Source of the DNA: Lentisphaeraceae bacterium
GTDB taxonomy: Bacteria; Verrucomicrobiota; Kiritimatiellia; RFP12; UBA1067
Direction: 5' to 3'
Assembly (NCBI GenBank): GCA_004551905.1
Contig: SFPL01000116.1
Coordinates: 1-12,072 of the forward strand
Length of the DNA: 12,072 nucleotides
Below are positions 5,659 to 12,072 of the stretch, piece after piece. The position numbers were made by a program, and so were the translations under genes. Below the pieces are notes generated by a model. The model saw only the letters and a list, made by a program, of their open reading frames with translations. It had not been told where the DNA came from and did no database searches. How positions within the stretch are numbered: the first letter of the stretch is position 1; each line of letters begins with the position of its first letter.

Positions 5659-7332
5659 CTACTTCTTCGGCGCGTTGCGCATCACGACCGTGACGGACTG
5701 CGCGGTGTGCGGGCCGATCTCGATCTTGAGGGTGTCAAAGCCACTCTTGGGCCCTTCGTAGGCACCGCCGCCGGCAAAGCCCGTCTGCGTATCCTCGTAT
5801 GCCAGCACCTCCCAGAGACTTGCCTCGCCGGGGACCTCGCGGCAGTCGATGTACTTCGGGTCCTTGATGCGGGCGATCCGGTAGGTCGGCGCCGCGAACT
5901 GCCTGCCGGGGACGGTTACCTGGATCTTCTCGGCGGTGGACTTGGTATTGACCATCACGAGGCAGAGCTCGTTGCCCTTGGTGAGCGCGGCCCACTCGAC
6001 TTCGCCGGGGACTTCCGGCGCCTTGGCGCCTGCCTTGAGCGCCTTGCGACGCTCGTAGACCTGGTCGCAGACGCGGGCGGAGGTGTAGAAGCTGTCCTCG
6101 GTGTCCATGTCCTTCGAGGTGCCGTGGTGCCAGAGGAGCGGGTGCGAGATCAGCGCGCTGGCGATGATGTGGTAGACCGCGCCCTGCGCGCCGACCTCCA
6201 TGCGTGGGCGACCGAGCGGGCTGTCGTAGTCGGGATATTCACCACCCTCGTCCATCCACTGGACGTTCCAGCTCTTGCCGTTCGAGATGTAGAGCGCGCC
6301 GGCGAGGTTGCACATGTTGTGGTGGTAAAAGCCGTCCACCTCGGGCTGGCACATCATCATAAGCGAGTAGTGGCCCATGATCAGCGCCTCGCGGAAGATG
6401 CGCTGGCAGCGGTTGTCCTCGTCGGAGCGCGGACGGATCTCAGTCCACCAGGTGCGCTTGTCCTTGATCTCGGGGAACGCCTCGGCGAAGCCACGGATGC
6501 GCTTCACGCCGTAGTAGGAGCAGCTGTAGGGAGTCTCGGCGCCGTAGGTGTGGTAGGTGACGTGGGAGATCTTGTCGAGGACGTTGTTCGTCGCGAGCCC
6601 CATGATGAAATAGGCCGAATACTTGTTGAACGCGGCCGCCGCGAAGTAGGTGTCGCGCTTGATCTCGCCGGCGGCGAGCATACGGTTCCGGACCTGCTTG
6701 ATGTCCGGATTGAGCTCGAAGTTCTCTGCGACCGGAACGCCCATGTAGCAGTTCGGCCACAGCTTCAGGATCTCCGGCACGAGCGCCGTCCAGAGCTTGA
6801 TGAGCGCGTCCTGGGAGTCGTAGGGCACATAGTACGTCTCGCAGCCGAGCTCAAAGCCCTGCACGACGTCCTTGTACTTGTTGTCTATGATCCACTTCAC
6901 GAACTCGAGCCGGCTGTCCACGGCCGCCTTGAACTGCGCCGCATCGGCGGCTTGCTTCGGCCCGATGCCGGTAAGCCCAATCAGCACCTTGAAGCCGTTC
7001 TCCTTCCAGAAGTCGAACTGCGCCTTCGGGTTCGTGCGCGTCTTCGGGTTCTTGTCGTTGCGGCGGGCGAACCACTGGTCGGAGCTCCAGGTGGCCGTGT
7101 TGTAGCAGCCGGCCTTCTTCATGACCGAGGCTGTCTCGTACTTGTTGGAGACGAACCAGTAGTCGTCGCCGTAGGCGTGCATCGCGCTGATGTAGCCGAC
7201 AATGGCCTTGGAGGTCGTCTTCGAGAGGTCGCGCATCGGCTTGCCGGACAAGTCGAGGTTGATGGTGAAGTCGGCGAACGTGCTTGCTGATGCGAGTACC
7301 GACATCGCAGCAACTGCGGTCTTTATGTTCAT
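5659..7332 (-). CDS. Secreted glycoside hydrolase-like protein (clan-A type TIM barrel plus C-terminal beta domain)
   Basis: 557 residues from the ATG at 7332, which has AAGGAAGG just upstream. The first 20 residues form a short signal peptide (Lys at 4, hydrophobic 6-17, likely cleavage after TFA20), so the protein is exported. Residues about 40-400 look like a barrel glycosidase: a strand-like FKVLIGLTG (114-122), then GFELGCETYY (159-168) where clan-A enzymes have a GNE motif with the acid/base Glu (E165 here), HVTYHTYG (257-264), and WWTEIRP (295-301) with E298 as candidate nucleophile. The last 100 or so residues (from about 448, ELCLVMVNTKS) resemble the beta-sandwich that follows GH30, GH51 and GH79 barrels. 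I cannot assign a family. Substrate is unknown; arabinosides, glucuronides or host glycans are possible. Cys164 in place of Asn is unusual. It has its own promoter 130 nt upstream and lies downstream of the surface-glycan genes. Confidence 0.6.
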   Translation of the reverse strand: MNIKTAVAAMSVLASASTFADFTINLDLSGKPMRDLSKTTSKAIVGYISAMHAYGDDYWFVSNKYETASVMKKAGCYNTATWSSDQWFARRNDKNPKTRTNPKAQFDFWKENGFKVLIGLTGIGPKQAADAAQFKAAVDSRLEFVKWIIDNKYKDVVQGFELGCETYYVPYDSQDALIKLWTALVPEILKLWPNCYMGVPVAENFELNPDIKQVRNRMLAAGEIKRDTYFAAAAFNKYSAYFIMGLATNNVLDKISHVTYHTYGAETPYSCSYYGVKRIRGFAEAFPEIKDKRTWWTEIRPRSDEDNRCQRIFREALIMGHYSLMMMCQPEVDGFYHHNMCNLAGALYISNGKSWNVQWMDEGGEYPDYDSPLGRPRMEVGAQGAVYHIIASALISHPLLWHHGTSKDMDTEDSFYTSARVCDQVYERRKALKAGAKAPEVPGEVEWAALTKGNELCLVMVNTKSTAEKIQVTVPGRQFAAPTYRIARIKDPKYIDCREVPGEASLWEVLAYEDTQTGFAGGGAYEGPKSGFDTLKIEIGPHTAQSVTVVMRNAPKK

Positions 7333-7443
7333 GTTGTTTTCCTTCCTTGCTTTGATTTGTTGTGTTTTTGTTTCTGAAACCCACGCCGCGCCGGCTGATC
7401 CCCTGCCGCGGAACGAGAAGGCCCTAACCACCTTCCCCGGCAA

Positions 7444-7452
7444 CCTATACCA
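7444..7452 (-). promoter_or_regulatory. Second, weaker promoter-like element before the glycosidase gene
   Basis: The minus strand reads CTATGGTATAGG, the same TGGTATA core as the strong site 25 bp upstream but ending GG instead of AT. It could be a minor promoter, a pausing element just after the main start site, or a decayed copy. Confidence 0.25.
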
Positions 7453-7468
7453 TAGCCCCTTGCTGCGT

Positions 7469-7477
7469 ATTATACCA
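7469..7477 (-). promoter_or_regulatory. Extended -10 promoter for the glycosidase gene
   Basis: The minus strand reads AATAATGGTATAATACG, with TATAAT at 7469-7474 and TGG upstream. It is identical over nine bases to the site at 227-235. No -35 is recognisable. Expected start near 7462, giving a leader of about 130 nt to the ATG at 7332. An ATG at 7485 in the same frame lies upstream of this promoter, so it is not the start for this transcript. Confidence 0.65.
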
Positions 7478-7513
7478 TTATTCATCCCACCATCACCACC
7501 CCATGAGATTTCG

Positions 7514-9481
7514 TTACTTCGTCTTGATTTCGCAGAGGTGGACGTCGCAAAGGGCGCCGGAGGAGAACGACGGCATCCTAAGCGTCTTCAAAAGTCGGAG
7601 CTGCACCTCGTCCGCGTGCTTGCGGTAGTGCTGCAGGTTGTACGCATGCTGGGTGTCGACGAGCGCGAAGAGCTTCGCGTCCGGATCCGCCTTGCGAACC
7701 GACCTTATCACCGGCATCGGATCGCTGTTCGCCGGGAAGGTGGTCGCCGTGCGGATCGGCAGCGACATCAGCATCTGGTTGGAACGCTCGCCGACGACCA
7801 CCGCGTTCTCCGGCACCAGCGCGGCAAGTTCCTTCGCCGCCTGGGCGTGGAAGCGCGTCCCCGGCCGCAGCAGCTCCGTCGCCGCCGCGCGCCAGTTCGG
7901 CACCACGAGATACGCCGCCGCGAACAGGAGGCCGGCACCGACCGCCACCGCGCCGCGCCGCACGACAGCGCGCCGCGGACCGAAGATTGCCAGCAGCGCC
8001 AGCGCCGAGACCACGGTCGAGACGGCAAGCGGCGCAAAATAGTCCCCCGCCGCCTTCTTCATGTACGGCGCGAGCTGCGCCGCCGGCCAGGCCGCGAACG
8101 CCACCGACCCCGCAACCACCGCGGCGAACGCCCACGCCGTCGCCTTGACGGGCGTCGTGCCGCGTCCGTTCGCGAACGCCAGCACCGCCGTCAGCGCCAA
8201 CGAAAACACGGCGACCACCGGCCAGGTCATCCCCCAGACGTTCTTCGCCGGCAGGTTGTACACCCGCGAATAGAACTGCTGCACGACCACAGGCGCGGCG
8301 GACTGCATGGCGACGACCACCAGTCCCGCGGCGCAGAGCACCGCCATCACGAACGGCATGAAGGCCCGGTCCTTCCAGCCGGTCTCCCGCCAGCCGCCCG
8401 CCGGCGCGGCGTCCGCCTCGAACTCCGCCACTGCGGCGGACACGACCAGCGGCAGCGCCGCCACCGCCGGCAGGAAGTAGTGGGTGTAGATGGTGTTCAT
8501 CACCGAAACCGCCGCGACGTAGGCGGGAACGGCAAGGAACAGCAGGAGATGTCCGTTCCAGCGCCGCAATAGCGCCGTCCTCAGCGCCAGCGCGAGCGGG
8601 ACCGACAGAATCAGCGGGGCAAGTGGGCCAAGCATCTGGATCGAGGGATCGCGCGGGAAGGACGAAATGCCCTTGAAGTGCGAGGCGAAATCGAAGATCG
8701 GCGGCAGCGGATAGTGGGTAGTGGTGCGCCTGACGATCTCCCAGACCGAAAACCCGGAGCTGGCGGACTCGGGCAACAGCGAAGCGGCCACGGCGAGTTT
8801 GCACGCGAACACGGACGCGAGCGCCGCGGCCGCGAATACGACAAGCCGCCGCCAGCCTTCGCGAAATGTGCGGTCCTCCAGCGCCCCGGCCGCCGCGATC
8901 GGCAGCAGCACCCAGACCGAAGGCTTCACCAGCGAAATTGCCCCCGCGAGCGCGCCGGCGGCCGCCACCCGCCACCACGCGCGCCCGGCCGCCAGCACGT
9001 ACGTCGCCACGGTCAGCGCCGCGATCACCGCGTCGTTGCTCGCCGTCCGCTCGTACGCGAGCGTCATCGGCGTGAGCGACACCGCCGCGCAGAGCGCGAA
9101 GGCGAGCGTGGCGCCCGAACGCCGCGCTACATGGCTGAACACGGCGAGCCAGCCGCAGAGGAAGATCGCCAGGAACGGCAGCCGCCACGTCCAGGTCGAA
9201 AGCCCGAACGCGAGATGCGCCAGGTAGCTCAGCCAGTGCGTCAGCGCCGAGTAGCCGTAGGTGTACGCCTCGCTGCGCACCGGGTCCCAGAAGCTGCCCC
9301 ACAGGAACTTCTCCTTGCCGCCGTCGAGATAGTATCCCTCGTCCGTCGCGTTGTAGCCGTACTCCCACATCGACGGGACCCCGGGGTCGCACGCAATCCA
9401 CGGCAGCCTCGCCGCGAGATAGATCGCCGCAAAGGCGAAGAAGAGCACCCAAAACATCCTGCGTCCGTCGCCAAGACTCAT
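7514..9481 (-). CDS. Membrane glycosyltransferase, GT-C fold (GT39/ArnT/PMT-like)
   Basis: 655 residues. One membrane helix at 10-30 is followed by a periplasmic loop with ATDEGYY (45-51); the Asp-Glu pair D47-E48 after the first helix is the hallmark of GT-C enzymes, which use polyprenyl-phosphate sugars on the outer face of the membrane. About a dozen hydrophobic segments follow to roughly residue 530, then a soluble tail of about 125 residues (from NWRAAATELLRPG). Such proteins transfer a sugar onto lipid A, a lipid-linked glycan or a protein; the acceptor is not evident. The ATG at 9481 overlaps the flippase stop by four bases (ATGA) and has AAGGAG five to six bases upstream, so translation is coupled. 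In-frame extension to 10225 only runs antiparallel-free through the flippase gene and is not coding. It is the last gene of the surface-glycan unit; no hairpin terminator is seen after it. Confidence 0.82.
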   Translation of the reverse strand: MSLGDGRRMFWVLFFAFAAIYLAARLPWIACDPGVPSMWEYGYNATDEGYYLDGGKEKFLWGSFWDPVRSEAYTYGYSALTHWLSYLAHLAFGLSTWTWRLPFLAIFLCGWLAVFSHVARRSGATLAFALCAAVSLTPMTLAYERTASNDAVIAALTVATYVLAAGRAWWRVAAAGALAGAISLVKPSVWVLLPIAAAGALEDRTFREGWRRLVVFAAAALASVFACKLAVAASLLPESASSGFSVWEIVRRTTTHYPLPPIFDFASHFKGISSFPRDPSIQMLGPLAPLILSVPLALALRTALLRRWNGHLLLFLAVPAYVAAVSVMNTIYTHYFLPAVAALPLVVSAAVAEFEADAAPAGGWRETGWKDRAFMPFVMAVLCAAGLVVVAMQSAAPVVVQQFYSRVYNLPAKNVWGMTWPVVAVFSLALTAVLAFANGRGTTPVKATAWAFAAVVAGSVAFAAWPAAQLAPYMKKAAGDYFAPLAVSTVVSALALLAIFGPRRAVVRRGAVAVGAGLLFAAAYLVVPNWRAAATELLRPGTRFHAQAAKELAALVPENAVVVGERSNQMLMSLPIRTATTFPANSDPMPVIRSVRKADPDAKLFALVDTQHAYNLQHYRKHADEVQLRLLKTLRMPSFSSGALCDVHLCEIKTK

Positions 9482-10713
9482 TCCTTCGCTCCTTCCCTGA
9501 TTCTGCATTTGCACCGCGCGGCCACGTAGTTGACCGCCGCCATGAAGATCGTCGCGGCCGACTTCGCCGCGCAGAGCCAGCCGAGCCCGAACGGGATCGC
9601 GGCGAACACGAGCGCCAGCACGACCGGCTTCTCCACCGCCTCGAGCACCAGCACCGTGTCGGTGCGCCCGCGCACGTAGAGGAGATTCTGGAAGAGGCAC
9701 TGCGCCGGCTCGAACGCCGCGCCGGCGGCGAGGATGCGCAGGTACGGTGCGCAAACGAGCCACTGCTCGCCGAGGACGGTCCTGACGACCGGCTCGGCGA
9801 AGGCCGCGAGCAGCGCGAGCGCCGGCACGAGCAGCAGGAGCGAAAGCGCCGAGAGCCGCTCGTACGCGCGCAGCAGCTCGCGCGGCCTGTCCTGCCGCTC
9901 GGCGAGCAGCGGGTAGTTCACGTTGATCATCGTCTCGTGCACGAACTGCGGACCGACCACCGCCCAGGCCGCCGCGCGGGAGAACGCGCCAGTCGCTGCG
10001 GCACCGAAGAACCGTCCGGTGACGAAGGTGTAGACCTGGCAGCAGACGGTGTTCACGACCGACGAGCAGAGGTGACGCCAGCCGAACGAGAAGAACGTGC
10101 GGAACGACGCGCGGGAGAACGCGAGGCGCGGACGCCAGCGCGTGACGGCGGCGAGCAGCGCCAGGTTGACCGCGTGCCAGACGAGCCCCTGCCACACCAG
10201 CGCCCACGCGCCGAGGCCGCTCCACGCGAGCGCCACGCCGACGAGCGCCGAGACCGCAACGGACGCGAACAGCACCGCCGACTGCGCCGCGAACCTATGA
10301 TTCACCCGCAGCAGCGCCTGCGGCACCGACGCCATCGCGCCGAAGACGAGCCCGACCGAGACCACGCGCGTGATCGCCGCAAGCTCCGGCATCCCGAAGA
10401 ACGCGGCAATCGCCGGCGCCGCGGCGAAGAGGACGAGGTAGCACGCGGCCGCCGCCGCGAGCGAGAACCAGAAGACGGTCGAGGCGTCCTCGTCGGTGCG
10501 GTCGAGCTTGCGCATGAGCGCGAGCGAGAAGCCGCAGTCGACGAACGTCTCCGATACGGCGATGAACGCCGCCACGACGCCCACGAGGCCGAAGTCAGCC
10601 GGCGTGAGGAGACGCGCGAGGACGATGCCGATGGCGAACTGCAGCCCCCTGACCGCAATCTTGCCGGCGGCGGTCCAGGCCATGCCGCGCGCGCTCTCGC
10701 CACTTAGGCTCAT
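9478..10713 (-). CDS. Polysaccharide/oligosaccharide flippase (Wzx/WzxC type, MOP superfamily)
   Basis: 411 residues, hydrophobic almost throughout, with about 12 membrane segments. The N-terminal part is typical of the WzxC group: MAWTAAGKIAVRGLQF (11-26), then IVLARLLTPADFGLVGV (29-45). These proteins flip lipid-linked oligosaccharide units across the inner membrane. Related proteins are often 470-500 residues with 14 helices, so this one looks short at the C-terminus, ending soon after helix 12 with a basic tail; no frameshift is visible. The ATG at 10713 overlaps the stop of the glycosyltransferase gene upstream (ATGA), and GGAGG lies about 8 nt before it inside that gene. The stop in turn overlaps the start of the next gene. 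This order suggests it flips the product made with the upstream transferase. Confidence 0.85.
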   Translation of the reverse strand: MSLSGESARGMAWTAAGKIAVRGLQFAIGIVLARLLTPADFGLVGVVAAFIAVSETFVDCGFSLALMRKLDRTDEDASTVFWFSLAAAAACYLVLFAAAPAIAAFFGMPELAAITRVVSVGLVFGAMASVPQALLRVNHRFAAQSAVLFASVAVSALVGVALAWSGLGAWALVWQGLVWHAVNLALLAAVTRWRPRLAFSRASFRTFFSFGWRHLCSSVVNTVCCQVYTFVTGRFFGAAATGAFSRAAAWAVVGPQFVHETMINVNYPLLAERQDRPRELLRAYERLSALSLLLLVPALALLAAFAEPVVRTVLGEQWLVCAPYLRILAAGAAFEPAQCLFQNLLYVRGRTDTVLVLEAVEKPVVLALVFAAIPFGLGWLCAAKSAATIFMAAVNYVAARCKCRIREGAKE

Positions 10714-11609
10714 CGCGGGCCCTCCAGGAGCATACGCCGACGGAGACGGGCGAAGAAAAGCGCCCTGAGAATCGAATCTGGGAGCGGCAGAAGAGACAGG
10801 ACTGGCTGGAGCAGCGCCGCCGCGGACCACAGCAGCCTAAGCCGCGCCGTCGGCCAGCGCGGGCCGGCGGCCACGATGCCAGCCGCGGCGGCGAAGCGGT
10901 ACCAGATGTCGAACTGCGGCAGCCGCCCGCGGTCGTGTCCGTCGAACCGCTGGCCAATGCCGATTATGTGGAGGACGCAGTCGGGGCGGCCGGACCTGAA
11001 CGCGAGGCGGGGACAGTCCCGGATGACGTTCCACTTCGCCGGCAGCAGGCCGACGGTGTCGTGGCAGAGGGCGTTGAGGATGTCCTGGTCGACGTACTTG
11101 AGCACGCCCTCGCGGGCGGTGAACTCCACCGCGCGCCCGAGGAAGCGGCTCTCGCGCAGGCGCCTGAGGTTCATAAGCATCACGCCGCTGCAGCCGTACA
11201 TGAGCGGGTCGAAGCCCGGATTGAGCCGCCGCTGCCACGCTGCCGCCTCTCGCCGGGTGGAGGGAATGTCCCGCACCCACATCACCTCGCGCGATTCGTC
11301 CCGGAGCTCCCAGAGCTCGGAGACGTCGGCGAACCAGAGCGCATCGACGTCGGAGTAGACCACCCAGTCGCAGTCCGGCAGCAGCTCCGGGAGGTAGAGG
11401 CGGAGGAACGCCATCGGCGAGCCCTTGTAGGTGCCGAAGTCGCGGCGGATGCGCTCGGCGAGCGCGGCGTCGGAGCCGAACTCGTGGAACTCGAGGCGCG
11501 AGGGATCGGAGCAGGCGGCGGCGATGGAGGCGCGAGCGGCGGCAAGCCCAGGCAGATATTTGCCGTCCGCAACGAGTGCGACGTGTATCCTCTCCGCCGC
11601 CATCTTCAT
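10710..11609 (-). CDS. Glycosyltransferase family 8 (LgtC-like)
   Basis: 299 residues. GT8 features are visible: N-terminal IHVALVADGKYLPGL (8-22), the metal and nucleotide-sugar binding DxD in VVYSDVDALW (D87, D89), GCSGVMLMNLRRLRES (139-154), YVDQDILNAL (172-181), and a late histidine in VLHIIGIGQRFDG (H213) where family members have a metal-binding His. It is a retaining enzyme that probably transfers galactose, glucose or a related sugar from a UDP donor in the cytoplasm. The last 60 residues are hydrophobic and basic, as expected for peripheral membrane attachment in this family. ATG 11609 is preferred (GGGGTG six bases upstream); ATG 11603 is two codons further in. It is the first large gene of the coupled glycan unit. 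Confidence 0.9.
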   Translation of the reverse strand: MKMAAERIHVALVADGKYLPGLAAARASIAAACSDPSRLEFHEFGSDAALAERIRRDFGTYKGSPMAFLRLYLPELLPDCDWVVYSDVDALWFADVSELWELRDESREVMWVRDIPSTRREAAAWQRRLNPGFDPLMYGCSGVMLMNLRRLRESRFLGRAVEFTAREGVLKYVDQDILNALCHDTVGLLPAKWNVIRDCPRLAFRSGRPDCVLHIIGIGQRFDGHDRGRLPQFDIWYRFAAAAGIVAAGPRWPTARLRLLWSAAALLQPVLSLLPLPDSILRALFFARLRRRMLLEGPR

Positions 11610-11752
11610 TCAATCACCCCACCTACCATTCCCATGGCAGGACCATCCGCACGCGCGACGCTTTTCCATAATGGCCACGACAAATTCACACTCCGTGTCG
11701 CCGCATACGCGACGACTGCAATCGGCTGCGATGGCACGAAGATCCGTTTCAT
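11606..11752 (-). CDS. Possible leaderless small protein, 48 codons, coupled to the GT8 gene
   Basis: The frame begins MKRIFVPSQPIAVVAYAATR and ends GMVGGVIE; no family is recognised. Its ATG (11750-11752) lies nine bases after the -10 box at 11762-11767, about where transcription should begin. Its TGA (11606-11608) overlaps the GT8 ATG in the same ATGA arrangement as the two larger gene junctions downstream. An in-frame ATG three codons earlier (11761) abuts the -10 box. Against it: third-position GC is near 57 per cent by my count, well below the neighbouring genes. A competing frame with a GTG at 11756 also ends just before the GT8 gene (TGA at 11610-11612). It may simply be a 146-nt leader. 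Confidence 0.25.
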   Translation of the reverse strand: MKRIFVPSQPIAVVAYAATRSVNLSWPLWKSVARADGPAMGMVGGVIE

Positions 11753-11761
11753 ACACCGCAT

Positions 11762-11770
11762 AGTATACCA
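11762..11770 (-). promoter_or_regulatory. Extended -10 promoter for the surface-glycan unit
   Basis: The minus strand reads ATTATGGTATACTATGCGG, with TATACT at 11762-11767 and TGG upstream; the core is identical to the metallo-hydrolase promoter. The start is expected near 11755, about 146 nt before the GT8 ATG. Confidence 0.6.
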
Positions 11771-11807
11771 TAATCCGCAGGGCTTGAGGCAGTGTAGGTG
11801 CCACGGA

Positions 11808-12071
11808 TTACAAATCCCTAATTCTTCGCACAGGTAGGCCGTAGGAGGCGACCTTTGTCCACAGGGCCGGGATGGCGTCGCGCCATCCCGGCCCGTCCTG
11901 CATATTTTGACTTTTTTGCAGATTCCCCCTTGACCCCGCCAGCCAGTAGCCAGTGCAACACTCGTTGCGTAGCCCTGTGCCGACGATGCTTTCTTGCTTG
12001 ATGTTGGTAGTATAGCAGTTTCGGATTGGGTTTGTAAAGCGGGCTTCAGCGGGAGATTCCGCTTTGGGGCT
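11808..12071 (-). CDS. Unexplained open frame running in from the right edge
   Basis: Read on the minus strand, this frame has 87 sense codons without a stop from the edge to TAA at 11808-11810. It includes TTNIKQESIVGTGLRNECCT and later PGWRDAIPALWTKVASYGL, where the hairpin at 11864-11894 encodes GPGWRDAIPA. No family is recognised. A long stop-free frame in this less GC-rich stretch is mildly notable, but the hairpin and the promoter-like site within it argue that the DNA is intergenic and the frame is accidental or part of a repeat. Confidence 0.15.
   Translation of the reverse strand, partial: SPKAESPAEARFTNPIRNCYTTNIKQESIVGTGLRNECCTGYWLAGSRGNLQKSQNMQDGPGWRDAIPALWTKVASYGLPVRRIRDL
11864..11894. 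repeat. 14-bp perfect inverted repeat (hairpin)
   Basis: GGGCCGGGATGGCG (11864-11877) and CGCCATCCCGGCCC (11881-11894) pair perfectly around a TCG loop. On the plus strand T-rich DNA follows after 10 bases (T4 at 11905-11908, T6 at 11912-11917), too far for a standard terminator, and no plus-strand gene lies upstream. It may be a REP-like repeat or RNA structure in the leader of a minus-strand transcript. Confidence 0.7.
12009..12017 (-). promoter_or_regulatory. Promoter-like extended -10 element at the right end
   Basis: The minus strand reads GAAACTGCTATACTACC, with TATACT at 12009-12014 and TGC upstream, closely matching the nfeD promoter form TGCTATAAT. A transcript from here would run leftward through the hairpin region towards the glycan unit, about 390 nt upstream of the GT8 gene, or may be a small RNA. 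No gene starts near it. Confidence 0.4.
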
Positions 12072-12072
12072 G

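Larger units (their letters stand above)
11771..12072. other. Right-end region without a recognised gene
   Basis: This 302-base stretch is visibly less GC-rich than the genes. It contains a short inverted repeat GGATT-ACA-AATCC (11805-11817), a long perfect hairpin (11864-11894), T-rich DNA (11904-11917), a GCAAC-ACTC-GTTGC inverted repeat (near 11955-11970), and a promoter-like site (12009-12017). Near the edge, AAAGCGG and CCGCTTT can pair. No tRNA or rRNA was recognised. Several inverted repeats in a small space suggest an intergenic repeat unit or a structured RNA. Confidence 0.5.

Noticed and set aside
5707..7290. 527-codon plus-strand open frame opposite the glycosidase gene
   Set aside because: Antisense shadow with low-complexity composition; the minus-strand protein has a signal peptide, ribosome site and promoter.
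7333..7485. Earlier start for the glycosidase at 7485
   Set aside because: It precedes the promoter and would bury the signal peptide 51 residues inside the protein.
7202..9529. Long plus-strand frames opposite the GT-C transferase gene (7202-8572 and 8678-9529)
   Set aside because: Arg-rich translations without domains, lying opposite a well supported membrane protein gene.
9482..10225. In-frame N-terminal extension of the GT-C transferase to 10225
   Set aside because: It would lie wholly within the flippase gene in another frame; the ATG at 9481 has a good ribosome site and an ATGA overlap.
10714..10830. In-frame N-terminal extension of the flippase to 10830
   Set aside because: It overlaps the GT8 coding sequence and has no flippase-like sequence; family homology starts at the ATG at 10713.
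11610..11804. 64-codon minus-strand frame ending just before the GT8 gene
   Set aside because: It reads through the -10 element and starts upstream of the predicted transcript; its only in-transcript start is a GTG, and third-position GC is low. The alternative frame with an ATG and an ATGA overlap is a better candidate, though also uncertain.
11895..11917. Rho-independent terminator formed by the hairpin at 11864-11894 and the T-rich tract
   Set aside because: The T-runs begin 10 bases after the stem and no plus-strand gene lies upstream, so a standard terminator is not supported.

Overview
The window comes from a GC-rich bacterial chromosome. My best guess is a member of the Planctomycetota-Verrucomicrobiota-Chlamydiota group, perhaps a Kiritimatiellota-like gut or environmental bacterium. 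The guess rests on the look of the sigma-factor-like fragment at the left edge, on the mix of a secreted glycosidase with cell-surface glycan genes, and on a repeated promoter style. No rRNA gene or other phylogenetic marker is present, so this is inference only. No tRNA, CRISPR array, insertion sequence or phage gene was seen.

Left block (1-3330, minus strand): nfeD-like membrane protein gene, then, 7 nt later, a large AddB/RecB-like PD-(D/E)XK nuclease gene, then the start of a sigma-factor-like gene running off the left edge. That last gene has its own promoter, built into the last codons and stop codon of the nuclease gene. Centre (3331-5646, plus strand): a divergent intergenic region with an excellent sigma-54 (-24/-12) promoter in front of an ammonium transporter gene (amt), followed by a metallo-beta-lactamase-fold hydrolase whose -10 box sits so close to its ATG that the mRNA should be leaderless. 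A hairpin lies between this gene and the convergent gene to its right.

Right block (5659-12072, minus strand): a promoter-proximal glycosyltransferase family 8 gene, a Wzx-type flippase gene and a GT39/ArnT-like membrane glycosyltransferase gene, joined by ATGA stop/start overlaps. They look like one translationally coupled unit for building and exporting a surface glycan. Downstream, with its own promoter, is a secreted clan-A-like glycoside hydrolase. A 48-codon frame between the cassette promoter and its first gene also ends in an ATGA overlap and may be a leaderless small gene. The last 300 bases have no recognised gene. They hold a 14-bp perfect hairpin, another promoter-like site and an unexplained open frame.

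The most coherent non-coding signal is an extended -10 element, TG(G/C)TATA(A/C)T, seen in front of nearly every transcription unit, usually preceded by A/T bases and without a recognisable -35 box. The amt gene is the exception, with its sigma-54 site. I did not find a clearly new defence or mobile system. The items most worth a second look are the promoter grammar and leaderless starts, the sigma-like gene that appears to lack region 2, the unassigned glycosidase, and the small frame and hairpin region at the right end.
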